Assembly (NCBI GenBank): GCA_938023905.1
Contig: CALJCO010000093.1
Span: 1-40,222, forward strand
DNA from: an uncultured Collinsella sp.
GTDB taxonomy: Bacteria; Actinomycetota; Coriobacteriia; Coriobacteriales; Coriobacteriaceae
Length of the DNA: 40,222 nucleotides
Direction: 5' to 3'
This document shows, in pieces, positions 30,689-39,346 of this stretch. Under the pieces are notes generated by a model, which searched no databases, was not told the DNA's origin, and saw only the letters and a program-made list of their open reading frames with translations. Position 1 is the stretch's first letter, and each line of letters opens with the position of its first letter. The position numbers were made by a program, and so were the translations under genes.

Positions 30689-30692
30689 CGGA

Positions 30693-31841
30693 TCATTCCC
30701 CCTTCCCGATAACGACGTCATTTCCAACGACGGCCGTATCCTTGGTGGTATCGACAGAGCCGAGCTTCACGCCCTCTTCGACCGTGGAGTTCTCGCCCAA
30801 AATAGCGCGGCAGATGTGCGCGCCGCTCTTAACGTGCGCACCCGGCAGCAGCACGGAGTCCTCGACCACGGCGCGCTCCTCGATGATGACATCGGTCGAA
30901 AGGATCGAGTGGCGAGCGGTGCCGTAGATCTTGCAGCCGTTGGAGACCAGGCAGTCGTCCAGGCGGCCGTCCGGGCCAATGTAGTGCGGCGGACGCGTAG
31001 TGATGTTGGACATGATGGGGAAGTTCTTGTCGAACAGATCGAACTCGGGGTTGTTGCCCAGCAGGTCCATCGATGTCTCGTGGAAGCTGGCGATGGTGCC
31101 AACATCCTTCCAAAAGCCGTGGAACTCGTAGCTGTACAGGCGCTTGTTCTCACCGAGCAGCTTGGGGATGATGTCCTTGCCAAAGTCGTGGCTCGAGCGC
31201 TGGTCCAGAGCGTCCTCCTCGAGCGCCTCGATCAACACGTCGGCCGAGAAGATGTAGATGCCCATGGACGCGAGGTTCGAATCGGGCTTCTCGGGCTTCT
31301 CGGTGAACTTAGTGATGCGGCCGTCCTCGGGGTCGGTGGTCAGGATGCCAAAGCGGCTGGCTTCCTCCCACGGCACGGGCATAACGCTCACCGTGAGGTC
31401 GGCGTTGTTCTCAATGTGCGTCTTGAGCATCTTGCGGTAGTCCATGCGATACAGGTGATCGCCCGAAAGAATCAGAACGTACTTGGGGTCATTGGCCTTG
31501 ATGTAGTCGAGGTTCTGCGTAATGGCGTCTGCCGTGCCCGCGTACCAGGCGCCGCCGGTCTGCGTCTCGTACGGCGGCAGGATCGACACGCCGCCGTCGC
31601 GGCTGTCCAGATCCCACGCCTCGCCGGAGCCCACATAGGCATGCAGCAGGTAGGGACGGTACTGCGTTAGAACGCCCACCGTGTCGATGCCCGAGTTGGA
31701 GCAGTTGGAGAGCGAAAAGTCGATAATGCGGAACTTGCCACCAAAGCTAACCGCCGGCTTGGCGATCTTTTGGGTGAGTGCCCCCAATCGGCTGCCCTGT
31801 CCTCCTGCGAGGAGCATCGCGATGCATTCTTTCTTACTCAT
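30693..31841 (-). CDS. glgC: Glucose-1-phosphate adenylyltransferase (catalytic subunit)
   Basis: The 382-residue enzyme makes ADP-glucose from ATP and glucose 1-phosphate, the committed step of glycogen synthesis. It has the intact catalytic loop LLAGGQGSRLGALT (10-23), KPAVSFGGKFRIIDF, WYAGTADAI, LSGDHLYRMDY with the catalytic Asp, FGI and FTEKPEKP with the glucose-phosphate-binding Lys, and a C-terminal beta-helix with hexapeptide repeats. AAGGAG lies 6 nt before the ATG. It lies 104 nt after glgP and is followed directly by glgD; together they probably form a mixed tetramer. Confidence 0.96.
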   Translation of the reverse strand: MSKKECIAMLLAGGQGSRLGALTQKIAKPAVSFGGKFRIIDFSLSNCSNSGIDTVGVLTQYRPYLLHAYVGSGEAWDLDSRDGGVSILPPYETQTGGAWYAGTADAITQNLDYIKANDPKYVLILSGDHLYRMDYRKMLKTHIENNADLTVSVMPVPWEEASRFGILTTDPEDGRITKFTEKPEKPDSNLASMGIYIFSADVLIEALEEDALDQRSSHDFGKDIIPKLLGENKRLYSYEFHGFWKDVGTIASFHETSMDLLGNNPEFDLFDKNFPIMSNITTRPPHYIGPDGRLDDCLVSNGCKIYGTARHSILSTDVIIEERAVVEDSVLLPGAHVKSGAHICRAILGENSTVEEGVKLGSVDTTKDTAVVGNDVVIGKGE

Positions 31842-31945
31842 CGATTTCTCCTTCTGTCATCGATGTTCCTAACCCATTAGCGACGGACGCGGCGCACTGT
31901 CACGCCCACCGAATAATGCCGTGCGGCAAAGGGAGCTCGCGCGCT

Positions 31946-34372
31946 TTATGCGTGCCAAATCTCGTCGCGATACTCGCGAATGGTGCGGTCGCTCGAGAAC
32001 CAACCCGAGGAGGCGGTGTTGAGCAGGGCCTTGCGGTTCCAGGTCTCCTGGTCGCCGTAGCTGCCCGTGAGGTTCTCCCATGCATCCACGTAGCTACGGA
32101 AGTCAGCCATGACCAGGTCGGGGTCGTTGTTGTTCATGAGCTCGTTGTAGATGCTCTCGAAGTTGCCCGAAAGACCCGCAAACGTGTTGTCCTTGAGCTC
32201 GTCCATCACGCGGCCCAGACGCTCGCGGTCGCCGTTGAGGGTATCCCACGCAAAGTAGCTGTTGGATGCCCAGAGCTGCTCGACCTCGGGAGCGGTCAGG
32301 CCAAAGATGGCCTCGTTCTCGCGGCCGGCCAGATCGGCGATCTCGATGTTGGCGCCGTCAAGGGTACCCAGCGTAATGGCGCCGTTCATCATGAGCTTCA
32401 TGTTGGACGTGCCCGAGGCCTCCTTGCCGGCCGTGGAGATCTGCTCCGAGATCTCGGCGGCGGGGTAGATGAGCTGGGCGTTGCTCACGCGGAAGTTGGG
32501 GATAAAGCAGACCTTCATGACCTCATTGACGCGGGCATCGTTGTTGATGACGTCGGCAACGGAGTTAATGAGGCGGATGGTCTCCTTGGCAAAGGTGTAG
32601 CTCGAGGCAGCCTTGCCACTAAAGATGAAGGTCGTCGGCGTCACGTGGAAGTTGGGATCGGCAATGCGACGGTTGTAGATGTCCATCACCTTCATGATGT
32701 TCATGAGCTGGCGCTTGTAGGCATGGAAGCGCTTTACCTGGACATCGAAGACGGTGTTGGGGTCAATGACCAGACCGGTCTCGGCCTTGACGTAGGCGGC
32801 AAGGCGCTCCTTGTTAGCGCGCTTGGAGGCACCTACGGCCTTCAAGAACTCGGTGTCGTCCTTAAACTCCTTGAGCTTCTCCAGCTCAAAGGCGTCCTTG
32901 AGCCAGCCGTCGCCAATGGCCTCGGTCACGAGCTTGGCGTAGGTGGGGTTGGCCTCGGCAAAGAAGCGACGGTGCGAGATGCCGTTGGTCTTGTTGTTAA
33001 ACTTCTCGGGCGTTAAGGCATAGAAGTCCTTGAGCACGATGTTCTTGATGATGTCGGAGTGGATCTTGGCCACGCCGTTAACGCTATGGCTGCAGATCAC
33101 GGACAGGTTGGCCATGCGAATCTCGCCGTCCCACAGGATGGCGGTCTGGCGCAGACGCTCCTGCCAGCCCTCCTTCGTGGTGTCGAACGACTCGTGCCAA
33201 CGACGGCTGATCTCGTCGATGATCTGGTACACGCGGGGGAGGAGCTTGGAGAAGGTGCCGATGGGCCACTTCTCCAGAGCCTCGGGCAGAATGGTGTGGT
33301 TGGTGTAGCTCACGACCTGCGTCACGATGTTCCAGGCGTCGTCCCACTCGAGCTTCTTCTCGTCGATGAGGATGCGCATGAGTTCGGGGCCGCACATGGC
33401 GGGGTGCGTGTCGTTGGTGTGGATGGCTACAAACTGCGGCAGCAGCTCCCAGTTAGCGCCGTGCTCCTTCTCAAAGGTGTCGAGCAGGCTGTAGATGCCG
33501 GCCGAGACAAACAGGTACTCCTGCTTCAGGCGCAGCAGACGGCCGTGCTCGCCGGCGTCGTTGGGGTAGAGGATGGCGCTGATGGCCTCGGCCTCGGCGC
33601 GCTCGGCATCGGCCAGGGCATAGTCGCCGCGGTTGAAGGCCTCCAGATCGAAGTGCTCCTCGACCGGCTCAGCGGCCCAGACGCGCAGCTTGTTGACGGT
33701 CTCGCCGGCATAGCCCACAACGGGGATGTCATAAGGGACGGCCAGGATGTCCTGCGTGTCCACCGTGCGGTAGAACGTGCGGCCGTCCTCCTCAAAGCCC
33801 TCAACGCGGCCACCAAACTTGATGGTCACGGCCTTGTCCTGACGACGGACCTCCCAGGGATAGCCGTGGGTGAGCCACTCGTCGGTGGCCTCGACCTGGC
33901 TGCCGTTGACGATCTCCTGCTTAAACAGACCGTAGCGGTAGCGCATGCCGTTGCCGTATCCGGCAATGCCCTCGGCTGCCATCGAATCCAGGAAGCATGC
34001 GGCAAGACGGCCCAAGCCACCATTGCCCAGCGCCGGATCGGGCTCCTGGTTCTCGATGACGGAAAGGTCGAAGCCCATGTCGTCGAGCGCCTCGGCGACC
34101 ATGTCGCGCACGCCAAAGTTGAGCAGGTAGTTGTCGAGCAGACGGCCGATCAAAAACTCGATCGAGAAGTAGTACACGCGCTTCTTGCCCTCGGCGGTGA
34201 CGCGGGCGTCACTCTTGGTGGCAACGGTACGGGCCTTCTCGGCCACGAGCTTGGCGAGGGCGTTAAAGCGGTCCAGGTCGCTGGCGGCCTCGACGCTCTT
34301 GCCGCTGATGCTCATGACGGCATCGCGATAGAGCTCGGTAAACTCCTGCTTGTTGTCGAAGATCTTATTCAT
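31946..34372 (-). CDS. glgP: Glycogen/maltodextrin phosphorylase
   Basis: The 808-residue GT35 enzyme releases glucose 1-phosphate from the non-reducing ends of glycogen, using pyridoxal phosphate. It begins with a short helical N-terminus, has YFSIEFLIGRLLDNYLLN, EPDPALGNGGLGRLAACFLDSMA, GYGMRYRYG-like GYGNGMRYRYGLF, THTNDTHPA-like AIHTNDTHPAM, TNHTILPEALEKWP, FHAYKRQLMNI, and the cofactor site GTSNMKLMMNGAITLGTLDG with the Schiff-base Lys at about residue 659. The length is normal. GGGGGAAAGGAACGT precedes the ATG. It sits between glgB and glgC, so a degradative enzyme is co-transcribed with the synthetic ones. Confidence 0.97.
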   Translation of the reverse strand: MNKIFDNKQEFTELYRDAVMSISGKSVEAASDLDRFNALAKLVAEKARTVATKSDARVTAEGKKRVYYFSIEFLIGRLLDNYLLNFGVRDMVAEALDDMGFDLSVIENQEPDPALGNGGLGRLAACFLDSMAAEGIAGYGNGMRYRYGLFKQEIVNGSQVEATDEWLTHGYPWEVRRQDKAVTIKFGGRVEGFEEDGRTFYRTVDTQDILAVPYDIPVVGYAGETVNKLRVWAAEPVEEHFDLEAFNRGDYALADAERAEAEAISAILYPNDAGEHGRLLRLKQEYLFVSAGIYSLLDTFEKEHGANWELLPQFVAIHTNDTHPAMCGPELMRILIDEKKLEWDDAWNIVTQVVSYTNHTILPEALEKWPIGTFSKLLPRVYQIIDEISRRWHESFDTTKEGWQERLRQTAILWDGEIRMANLSVICSHSVNGVAKIHSDIIKNIVLKDFYALTPEKFNNKTNGISHRRFFAEANPTYAKLVTEAIGDGWLKDAFELEKLKEFKDDTEFLKAVGASKRANKERLAAYVKAETGLVIDPNTVFDVQVKRFHAYKRQLMNIMKVMDIYNRRIADPNFHVTPTTFIFSGKAASSYTFAKETIRLINSVADVINNDARVNEVMKVCFIPNFRVSNAQLIYPAAEISEQISTAGKEASGTSNMKLMMNGAITLGTLDGANIEIADLAGRENEAIFGLTAPEVEQLWASNSYFAWDTLNGDRERLGRVMDELKDNTFAGLSGNFESIYNELMNNNDPDLVMADFRSYVDAWENLTGSYGDQETWNRKALLNTASSGWFSSDRTIREYRDEIWHA

Positions 34373-34466
34373 ACGTTCCTTTCCCCCGGGGATGTTTCTC
34401 CCGGAACGGTTATGACATGTATCCTACGCCCCTGTGGGGTGGGTAATTACAGCTGTAACGGTTTTG

Positions 34467-36743
34467 TTACGCATCCTTGGCAGACGGCTTAACAGAAGCA
34501 GACTTGGTCTTGGTAGCGGCCTTTTTGGCAGCCGGTTTCTTGGCTGCGGCCTTAGCAGCGGGCTTTGCGGCAGCCTTGGCCTTGGCCTTGGTCGTCGTGG
34601 CCTTCGCCTTAGCCGGAGCCTTCTTGGCAGCCGCAGGCTTAGGCTTCACCGAGGACGTGCGCTTTTTGGGCGCAGCCTTGGGCTCCTCGACCACGGGCGG
34701 CTTATAGCTGCTGGGACCACGGCGCTTAAGCACCACGCCTGCCAGACCGGGCACCTTAATCTCAATGGAGTCCATCTGCCCGTTCCAGGGATAGGGCTCG
34801 CTCGAGCAGGTGTAGGGCTCTTCGCCGGCATAACCGCTGCCGCCAAACTCGGGAAGGTCGGAATCAAAGATGACCTCCCAGTCGCCCTCGCGCGGCACGC
34901 CCACGCGGAAACTCTCGTAGCTCGCCGGGTCAAAGTTGATCAGGATCACCAGATCGTCGTCGACGTCCTCGCCCTGACGCACAAAGCTCACGATGGACTG
35001 CTTGGAGTTGTCCGCATCGATCCAGGTAAAGCCGTCGTCGGTGTAGCCGCGCTCGTACAGGGCGGGCTCGGCGGTGTACAGGTGGTTGAGTGCCTTGATA
35101 AACGCCTGATGATGACGGTGGGTCTCGTACTCCTCGGTCAGGAACCACTGGATGGACTCGTAGTAGCGCCACTCAATAAACTGGCCGATCTCGTTGCCCA
35201 TAAAGTTGAGCTTGGCGCCAGGGTGCGTCATCTGGTAGAAAGCCAGCGTGCGCAGGCCGGCAAACTGACGCCACCAGTCGCCCGGCATGCGGCCGATGAG
35301 CGAGCACTTGCCGTGCACGACTTCGTCGTGGCTCAGCGGACAAATGAAGTTCTCGGTAAAGGCGTACATGATGGAGAACGTGAGCAGCCCGTGGTTGCCG
35401 GGGCGCCACGGAAAATCGGTCTGCATGTAGTGCAGGGTGTCGTTCATCCAGCCCATGTCCCACTTGTAGTGGAAGCCCAGGCCGCCGTCCTGCGGCGGGT
35501 AGGTCACGAGCGGCCACGCGGTGGACTCCTCGGCCATCATCATTACGTCGGGGAAGTGGGCCTCCACGGCGCAGTTGACCTGACGGATAAATGCGCTAGC
35601 GTCCAGGTCCTCCTCGGTACCGTACTTGTTGAACTTCTTTTGGCCCGGATCGTCGATGCCAAAGTTGAGGTACAGCATGCTGGACACGCCGTCCATGCGA
35701 ATGCCGTCCACGTGGAAGTTCTCGAGCCAGTACAGCACGTTGGAGACCAAGAAGGAGCGGACCTCGCCACGAGCGAAGTCGAACTTGTGCGTGCCCCAGT
35801 TGGGGTGAATCTCGTGCTCAAACAGCATGTGGCCGTTAAAGGTGGCAAGGCCGTGGGAGTCGGCACAAAAACCGCCGGGCACCCAGTCCATGATCACGCC
35901 AATGCCCGCCTCGTGGCATGCATCGATAAAGTGCATGAGTTGCTGCGGGTTGCCATAACGCGACGTGGCGGCATAGTAGCCGGTCGTCTGGTAGCCCCAG
36001 GAGCCATCGAAGGGATGCTCCATGAGCGGCATGACCTCGATATGCGTATAGCCCATGTCGCGTACGTAGTCCACGAGCTCCACCGACAGGTCGTCGTAGG
36101 TGTAGAACTCGCCACGCTGCGCGGGGAAGGGATCCATGGGACCAGGATAGTTGCCGTACTCGTCCGGCTCGCCCTGCGGCGCGTCGCCGTGGCGCTTCCA
36201 CGAGCCAATATGAACTTCGTAGATGTTGAGCGGCTGCGACATGTGGTTGTGGCCGGCGCGGCGCTTGAGCCACGCGGTGTCGTTCCACTTGTAGCCATCG
36301 AGGGTCCACAGTACGCTCGCGGTACCCGGAGGGCACTCGGCCTTAAAGGCATACGGATCGGCCTTGTAGAGCTTTTCGCCGTCGTTGGTCTCGATGAGAT
36401 ATTTATAGAGCTGGCCCTGCTCGGCGCCAGGAATAAAGCCTTCCCAGATAGCGCTCGTATGCACGGGCACCAGCGGGTTGGCTTCCTCATCCCAGTCGTT
36501 AAATTCGCCAATGACATGAACGCTCTTTACGTCGGGCGCCCAAACGCAAAAACGCCAGCCGCGCGTACGGTTCTGCGTGTCGGGGTGCGCGCCCATCTTT
36601 TCCCAGCTGCGCTCCCACATTCCAATGCCAAACAGGTAGACATCGTCCTTAGAGAGCTCCGGTGCGTGCGGAGCCGGTTTGCGGGTTGCGGGCTTTTTAG
36701 CCGTTGGCTTTAGCTTTGTATCGCTCACGTTTGATCCCATCAT
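34467..36743 (-). CDS. glgB: 1,4-alpha-glucan branching enzyme with basic C-terminal tail
   Basis: The 758-residue protein has a short Lys/Pro-rich start, a CBM48 domain (about 35-145: WRFCVWAPDVKSVHVIGEFNDW), a GH13 barrel and a C-terminal beta domain. Catalytic residues are present: RMDGVSSML with nucleophile D351, AEESTAWP with acid E405 and SHDEVVHGK with D473. Region I reads DWVPGGF (286-292), with Gly291 where nearly all GH13 members have His. After residue 677 comes an extra tail of about 80 residues of Lys, Ala, Pro and Thr, like that of GlgA. The start is uncertain: two ATGs at 36743 and 36740 lack a clear ribosome site, and a GTG at 36728 follows GGGATC. It leads the glg operon. Confidence 0.94.
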   Translation of the reverse strand: MMGSNVSDTKLKPTAKKPATRKPAPHAPELSKDDVYLFGIGMWERSWEKMGAHPDTQNRTRGWRFCVWAPDVKSVHVIGEFNDWDEEANPLVPVHTSAIWEGFIPGAEQGQLYKYLIETNDGEKLYKADPYAFKAECPPGTASVLWTLDGYKWNDTAWLKRRAGHNHMSQPLNIYEVHIGSWKRHGDAPQGEPDEYGNYPGPMDPFPAQRGEFYTYDDLSVELVDYVRDMGYTHIEVMPLMEHPFDGSWGYQTTGYYAATSRYGNPQQLMHFIDACHEAGIGVIMDWVPGGFCADSHGLATFNGHMLFEHEIHPNWGTHKFDFARGEVRSFLVSNVLYWLENFHVDGIRMDGVSSMLYLNFGIDDPGQKKFNKYGTEEDLDASAFIRQVNCAVEAHFPDVMMMAEESTAWPLVTYPPQDGGLGFHYKWDMGWMNDTLHYMQTDFPWRPGNHGLLTFSIMYAFTENFICPLSHDEVVHGKCSLIGRMPGDWWRQFAGLRTLAFYQMTHPGAKLNFMGNEIGQFIEWRYYESIQWFLTEEYETHRHHQAFIKALNHLYTAEPALYERGYTDDGFTWIDADNSKQSIVSFVRQGEDVDDDLVILINFDPASYESFRVGVPREGDWEVIFDSDLPEFGGSGYAGEEPYTCSSEPYPWNGQMDSIEIKVPGLAGVVLKRRGPSSYKPPVVEEPKAAPKKRTSSVKPKPAAAKKAPAKAKATTTKAKAKAAAKPAAKAAAKKPAAKKAATKTKSASVKPSAKDA

Positions 36744-36760
36744 GACGCGGCAGCGTGTTG

Positions 36761-36854
36761 CCTTGGTGACTAGATGCGAAAGGTCCAAGGCTGCACGAAT
36801 CGAAGGGACGGCGATAGTTCTATGATTCGTTCCACCTCGCGTGCTCGGTGGAAC
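36761..36854 (-). promoter_or_regulatory. Structured 5' leader of the glycogen operon
   Basis: Between the likely transcription start and glgB, three inverted repeats occur: CCTTGG (36761-36766)/CCAAGG (36785-36790); ACGAATC (36795-36801)/GATTCGT (36824-36830); and GTTCCACC (36829-36836)/GGTGGAAC (36847-36854). The second and third overlap by two bases and cannot both form completely. No T run follows, so any control would be on translation or RNA stability. Confidence 0.45.
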
Positions 36855-36940
36855 TTTCGGCACGAAATACGATAACACCTGTTCGTTACTTTTATGGAGA
36901 AAAGTGGATTTGCGGCGGCGTTTAATCGGCGAGCGCCATG

Positions 36941-37052
36941 TTTATACCACTGGCAGAATTGCGATGGTAAAACTCTTGACAGTTTTACCAAATAGGGTTT
37001 CTAGACTATTAGATTAACGTTTGGTAAAACGTTTTTAGCAGGTTGTTTACCA
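36941..37052. promoter_or_regulatory. Divergent glgB/HAD promoter with TGGTAAAACT operator
   Basis: The perfect inverted repeat TGGTAAAACT (36965-36974)/AGTTTTACCA (36981-36990) has a 6-nt spacer. On the plus strand TTGACA (36976-36981) lies in it. On the minus strand TATAAA (36946-36941), preceded by TGG, is a good -10 for glgB, with a TTTACC -35 inside the operator. A second pair, TGGTAAAAC (37022-37030) and GTTTACCA (37045-37052), lies just before the HAD gene. The gene-free stretch 36744-37074 is thus mostly regulatory. Confidence 0.6.
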
Positions 37053-37074
37053 TTTGACATCGAAAGGTATGTTT

Positions 37075-37764
37075 ATGTCCCAGACCGCCGCTCACAATGT
37101 CGCTTTTATTTTCGATTGCGACGGCACACTGGTTAATAGCACCCCCGTTTGGGCCTATGCCCAGCCCGAGTTATTGCACCGCCACGGAGTTGACGTGACG
37201 GTCGACGATTTTGCCCAGTTTGAGCATTTGTCGCTCGAAGACGAGTGCCAGGCCTACCACGACACCTGGGGCATTGGAGCGAATGGCGAGGAGCTCTACC
37301 GCGAGCTGAGCGACATTCTGATCGATGGCTACTCTAAGGTGCCGCCACGCGAGGGTCTGCTGACGTTTTTGGAGCAGGCGAAGGCGGCCGGTATTGCCAT
37401 GTGCGTTGCCACGTCCACGCCGGCCGAGCTGGTTAAGTCTGCGCTAGCGGGAGCCGGACTCGACGCGTACATGGAGTTTGTTACCACGACGGGTGAGGCG
37501 GGACGCTCCAAACAGTTCCCCGACGTATACGAGCTGGCGCTGCGCCGTCTGGAGGAGCGCCATGGGCACAAGTTTGAGCGCACATGGGTGTTTGAGGACG
37601 CCGTCTTTGGCCTAAAGAGTTCTGCCGCTGCCGGCTTTAAGCGTGTAGGCATCTATGACCCGCACGGTCGCATGAAGCGCGACGATGTGCGTGCCAACTG
37701 CGACATCTTTATCGATAGCTATGAAGAGCTGGACCTTGACCGTGTGCTTTCGTTTGAGGGCTAG
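37075..37764 (+). CDS. HAD-superfamily hydrolase (beta-phosphoglucomutase-like subfamily)
   Basis: The 229-residue protein has the HAD motifs in order: FIFDCDGTLVNST with nucleophile D14 and acid D16, a helical cap, VATSTPAE (motif II Ser/Thr), a Lys in GRSKQFPDVYELAL (motif III) and WVFEDAVFGLKSSAAAGF (motif IV acidic residues). It probably dephosphorylates or isomerises a phosphosugar; a link to glycogen-derived sugar phosphates is suggested by sharing an operator region with glgB but is not proven. The ATG at 37075 has AAAGG 8 nt upstream; an ATG two codons earlier is too close to it. The next gene starts directly after its stop. Confidence 0.88.
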   Translation: MSQTAAHNVAFIFDCDGTLVNSTPVWAYAQPELLHRHGVDVTVDDFAQFEHLSLEDECQAYHDTWGIGANGEELYRELSDILIDGYSKVPPREGLLTFLEQAKAAGIAMCVATSTPAELVKSALAGAGLDAYMEFVTTTGEAGRSKQFPDVYELALRRLEERHGHKFERTWVFEDAVFGLKSSAAAGFKRVGIYDPHGRMKRDDVRANCDIFIDSYEELDLDRVLSFEG

Positions 37765-38415
37765 GTGAGGGCCGTGGCTTGCAAGGTATTAGTGGTCTGC
37801 GGCTCGCCCGTGGTGGCGAGCGCGGATCTGTTGCGTAGGCTAGCAGGGGAGTGCGACCACGTTGTCGTCGTGGACCGCGGCCTCGACGCGCTGCTGGGCG
37901 CGGGGCTGGGCTGCGACGTATATGTAGGGGATGCCGACACGGTAAGCGAAGCCGGTCGCGCTCTTGTTGATGCCGCTGAGGACTTTGAAGTTGAGCGCCA
38001 CGACCCCTACAAGGACTATACCGATCTGGCGTTGGCGCTCGATTCCGTCCGCCGTCGCTGGCCGGGTGCCGAAGTGGTTGCGACTTGCGCTACGGGCGGC
38101 CGTCCGGATATGGCGCTTTCCGTACTGGGGCTGCTCGCTGGCTATGAGGATGCCCCGGTCTGGATTGCTGAAGACGAGACCACGGCCCGCATCCTCCACG
38201 CAGGCGAAACGTGGACCATCGAAGGCACCGAGGGCAAGACTTTCTCCATCATCGCCATAGCCCCTGGGACGGTTGTAAGCGAGCACGGCCTAGAGTGGGA
38301 ACTAGACCACAGCCCCCTGGGCTTGTTGGCCGACACGGGCATCAGCAACGTCGTCAGGTCAACAGCCACAATCCAAGTCCACACCGGCACCGCAATCGCT
38401 TACCTATATCAATAG
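37765..38415 (+). CDS. thiN: Thiamine pyrophosphokinase
   Basis: The 216-residue protein transfers diphosphate from ATP to thiamine, giving the cofactor thiamine diphosphate. Family marks are VVVDRGLDALLGAGL (about residues 32-46), YVGDADTVSEAG in place of the usual GD-x-DS, DPYKDYTDLALAL (about 76-88), ATGGRPDMALSVLGLL and the C-terminal GLEWELDHSPLGLLADTGISN. It starts with GTG immediately after the stop of the HAD gene, with GAGGG 5 nt upstream, so the two are co-transcribed. Vitamin salvage is suggested. Confidence 0.88.
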   Translation: MRAVACKVLVVCGSPVVASADLLRRLAGECDHVVVVDRGLDALLGAGLGCDVYVGDADTVSEAGRALVDAAEDFEVERHDPYKDYTDLALALDSVRRRWPGAEVVATCATGGRPDMALSVLGLLAGYEDAPVWIAEDETTARILHAGETWTIEGTEGKTFSIIAIAPGTVVSEHGLEWELDHSPLGLLADTGISNVVRSTATIQVHTGTAIAYLYQ

Positions 38416-38443
38416 GCATTTAGAATCTGACCCAAAAAAGTCC

Positions 38444-38472
38444 TTGCACGCCGCGCCAACTTCCCCTATAGT
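38444..38472 (+). promoter_or_regulatory. Promoter of the tRNA-Ala gene
   Basis: TTGCAC (38444-38449) and TATAGT (38467-38472) with an ideal 17-nt spacer, 13 nt before the tRNA 5' end. Confidence 0.75.
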
Positions 38473-38485
38473 ATCTCCTCGGCAC

Positions 38486-38561
38486 GGGGGCGTAGCTCAG
38501 CTGGGAGAGCGCTTGACTGGCAGTCAAGAGGTCAGGGGTTCGATCCCCCTCGTCTCCACCA
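38486..38561 (+). tRNA. tRNA-Ala (anticodon GGC)
   Basis: A complete 76-nt cloverleaf with encoded CCA. The acceptor stem GGGGGCG pairs with CGTCTCC including the G3-U70 pair that identifies alanine tRNAs. The D arm is GCTCAGCTGGGAGAGC. The anticodon stem CTTGA/TCAAG holds the loop CTGGCAG, with anticodon GGC at 38519-38521 reading GCC. The T arm is AGGGG-TTCGATC-CCCCT. Confidence 0.97.
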
Positions 38562-38571
38562 TCGTGAATGC

Positions 38572-38602
38572 AAAGGCCTTCGGAATTCCAAAGGCCTTTT
38601 TT
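38572..38602 (+). terminator. Terminator of the tRNA-Ala gene
   Basis: AAAGGCC and AAGGCCTTT form a stem around about 12 nt, ending in a run of six T. It follows the tRNA by 10 nt. Confidence 0.85.
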
Positions 38603-39346
38603 CATGCCAAAATGCCTCGCGCCACAAACCCAATCCACACCAACAAAAAGTTGCACAATTTATTTCCCATGTCTGTACATAGTTTGTTATCCAAACGCAA
38701 TTTCCAGTGCAGCTCGCTTCTCCATTTGGGCTTCAGGAACGCTCCCAATTATTGCCAGCATCCCAATAACCTGCGTCAACGTGAACAACATCCCAAAACA
38801 ACCCCCTTGAACACGTTAAATGAACGAAATGTTGTCCGCCATTAGCCAAATCAGTTTCGCTACCAGCTTGTGCTAGGATACCCAATGTTACATGAGTTCA
38901 ACTGTGCTCGCGGCTCCAGTAAGCCATAAAGCGCAGGGTCGATCAGCATCCGGCCGTAACGGCGGTGTTAGATAAACCACGAGCTCCAATATCGATTGCC
39001 ATGCGCGATTTTGCACTTGTTTTTGCGGGCATTTAAAAGTTCGCATTGGGTAGTGCATTAAGTTGCTACGGCAAACCTAAGCAGTCTTCAGCTGTTTGCG
39101 TACGGTCCAGTTTTGTACCCGCTTGACTGGTTCGCACGCAGCCAGCTGGAGTCGCGGTCATTTTGCGATACACGTCCGCGTCTCTAGCAACTGCACTCAT
39201 ACATACCGTTCACGGTGGGGCAGAGCCACGTGCTTGTCTAACTGGGCTCAGAGTTTGAATATGGAGCGCCTTCGCGCACAAGCGCCCTGGCGAAGCCATA
39301 CACAAACCCTGTGAGCCACACGTAAGACAGCAAGGGGGTGGTGCTC
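38603..39346 (+). promoter_or_regulatory. Long leader before the NusG-like gene, no convincing gene
   Basis: About 740 nt without an open frame I can support; short frames lack ribosome sites and family resemblance. A candidate promoter is TTGCAC (39011-39016) and TAAAAG (39034-39039), spaced 17 nt. Downstream, two hairpins can form: GCAAAC...GTTTGC (39071-39099) with inner AGC/GCT, and CTTCGC...GCGAAG (39270-39295) with inner GCGC/GCGC. Hairpins of this kind recruit LoaP-type antiterminators, so the leader may be the target of the protein it precedes. Confidence 0.4.

Noticed and set aside
38950..38975. An RfaH ops-like element (GGCGGTGTTAG) upstream of the NusG-like gene
   Set aside because: It shares only the GGCGGT core with the enterobacterial element, and lies upstream of the likely promoter.
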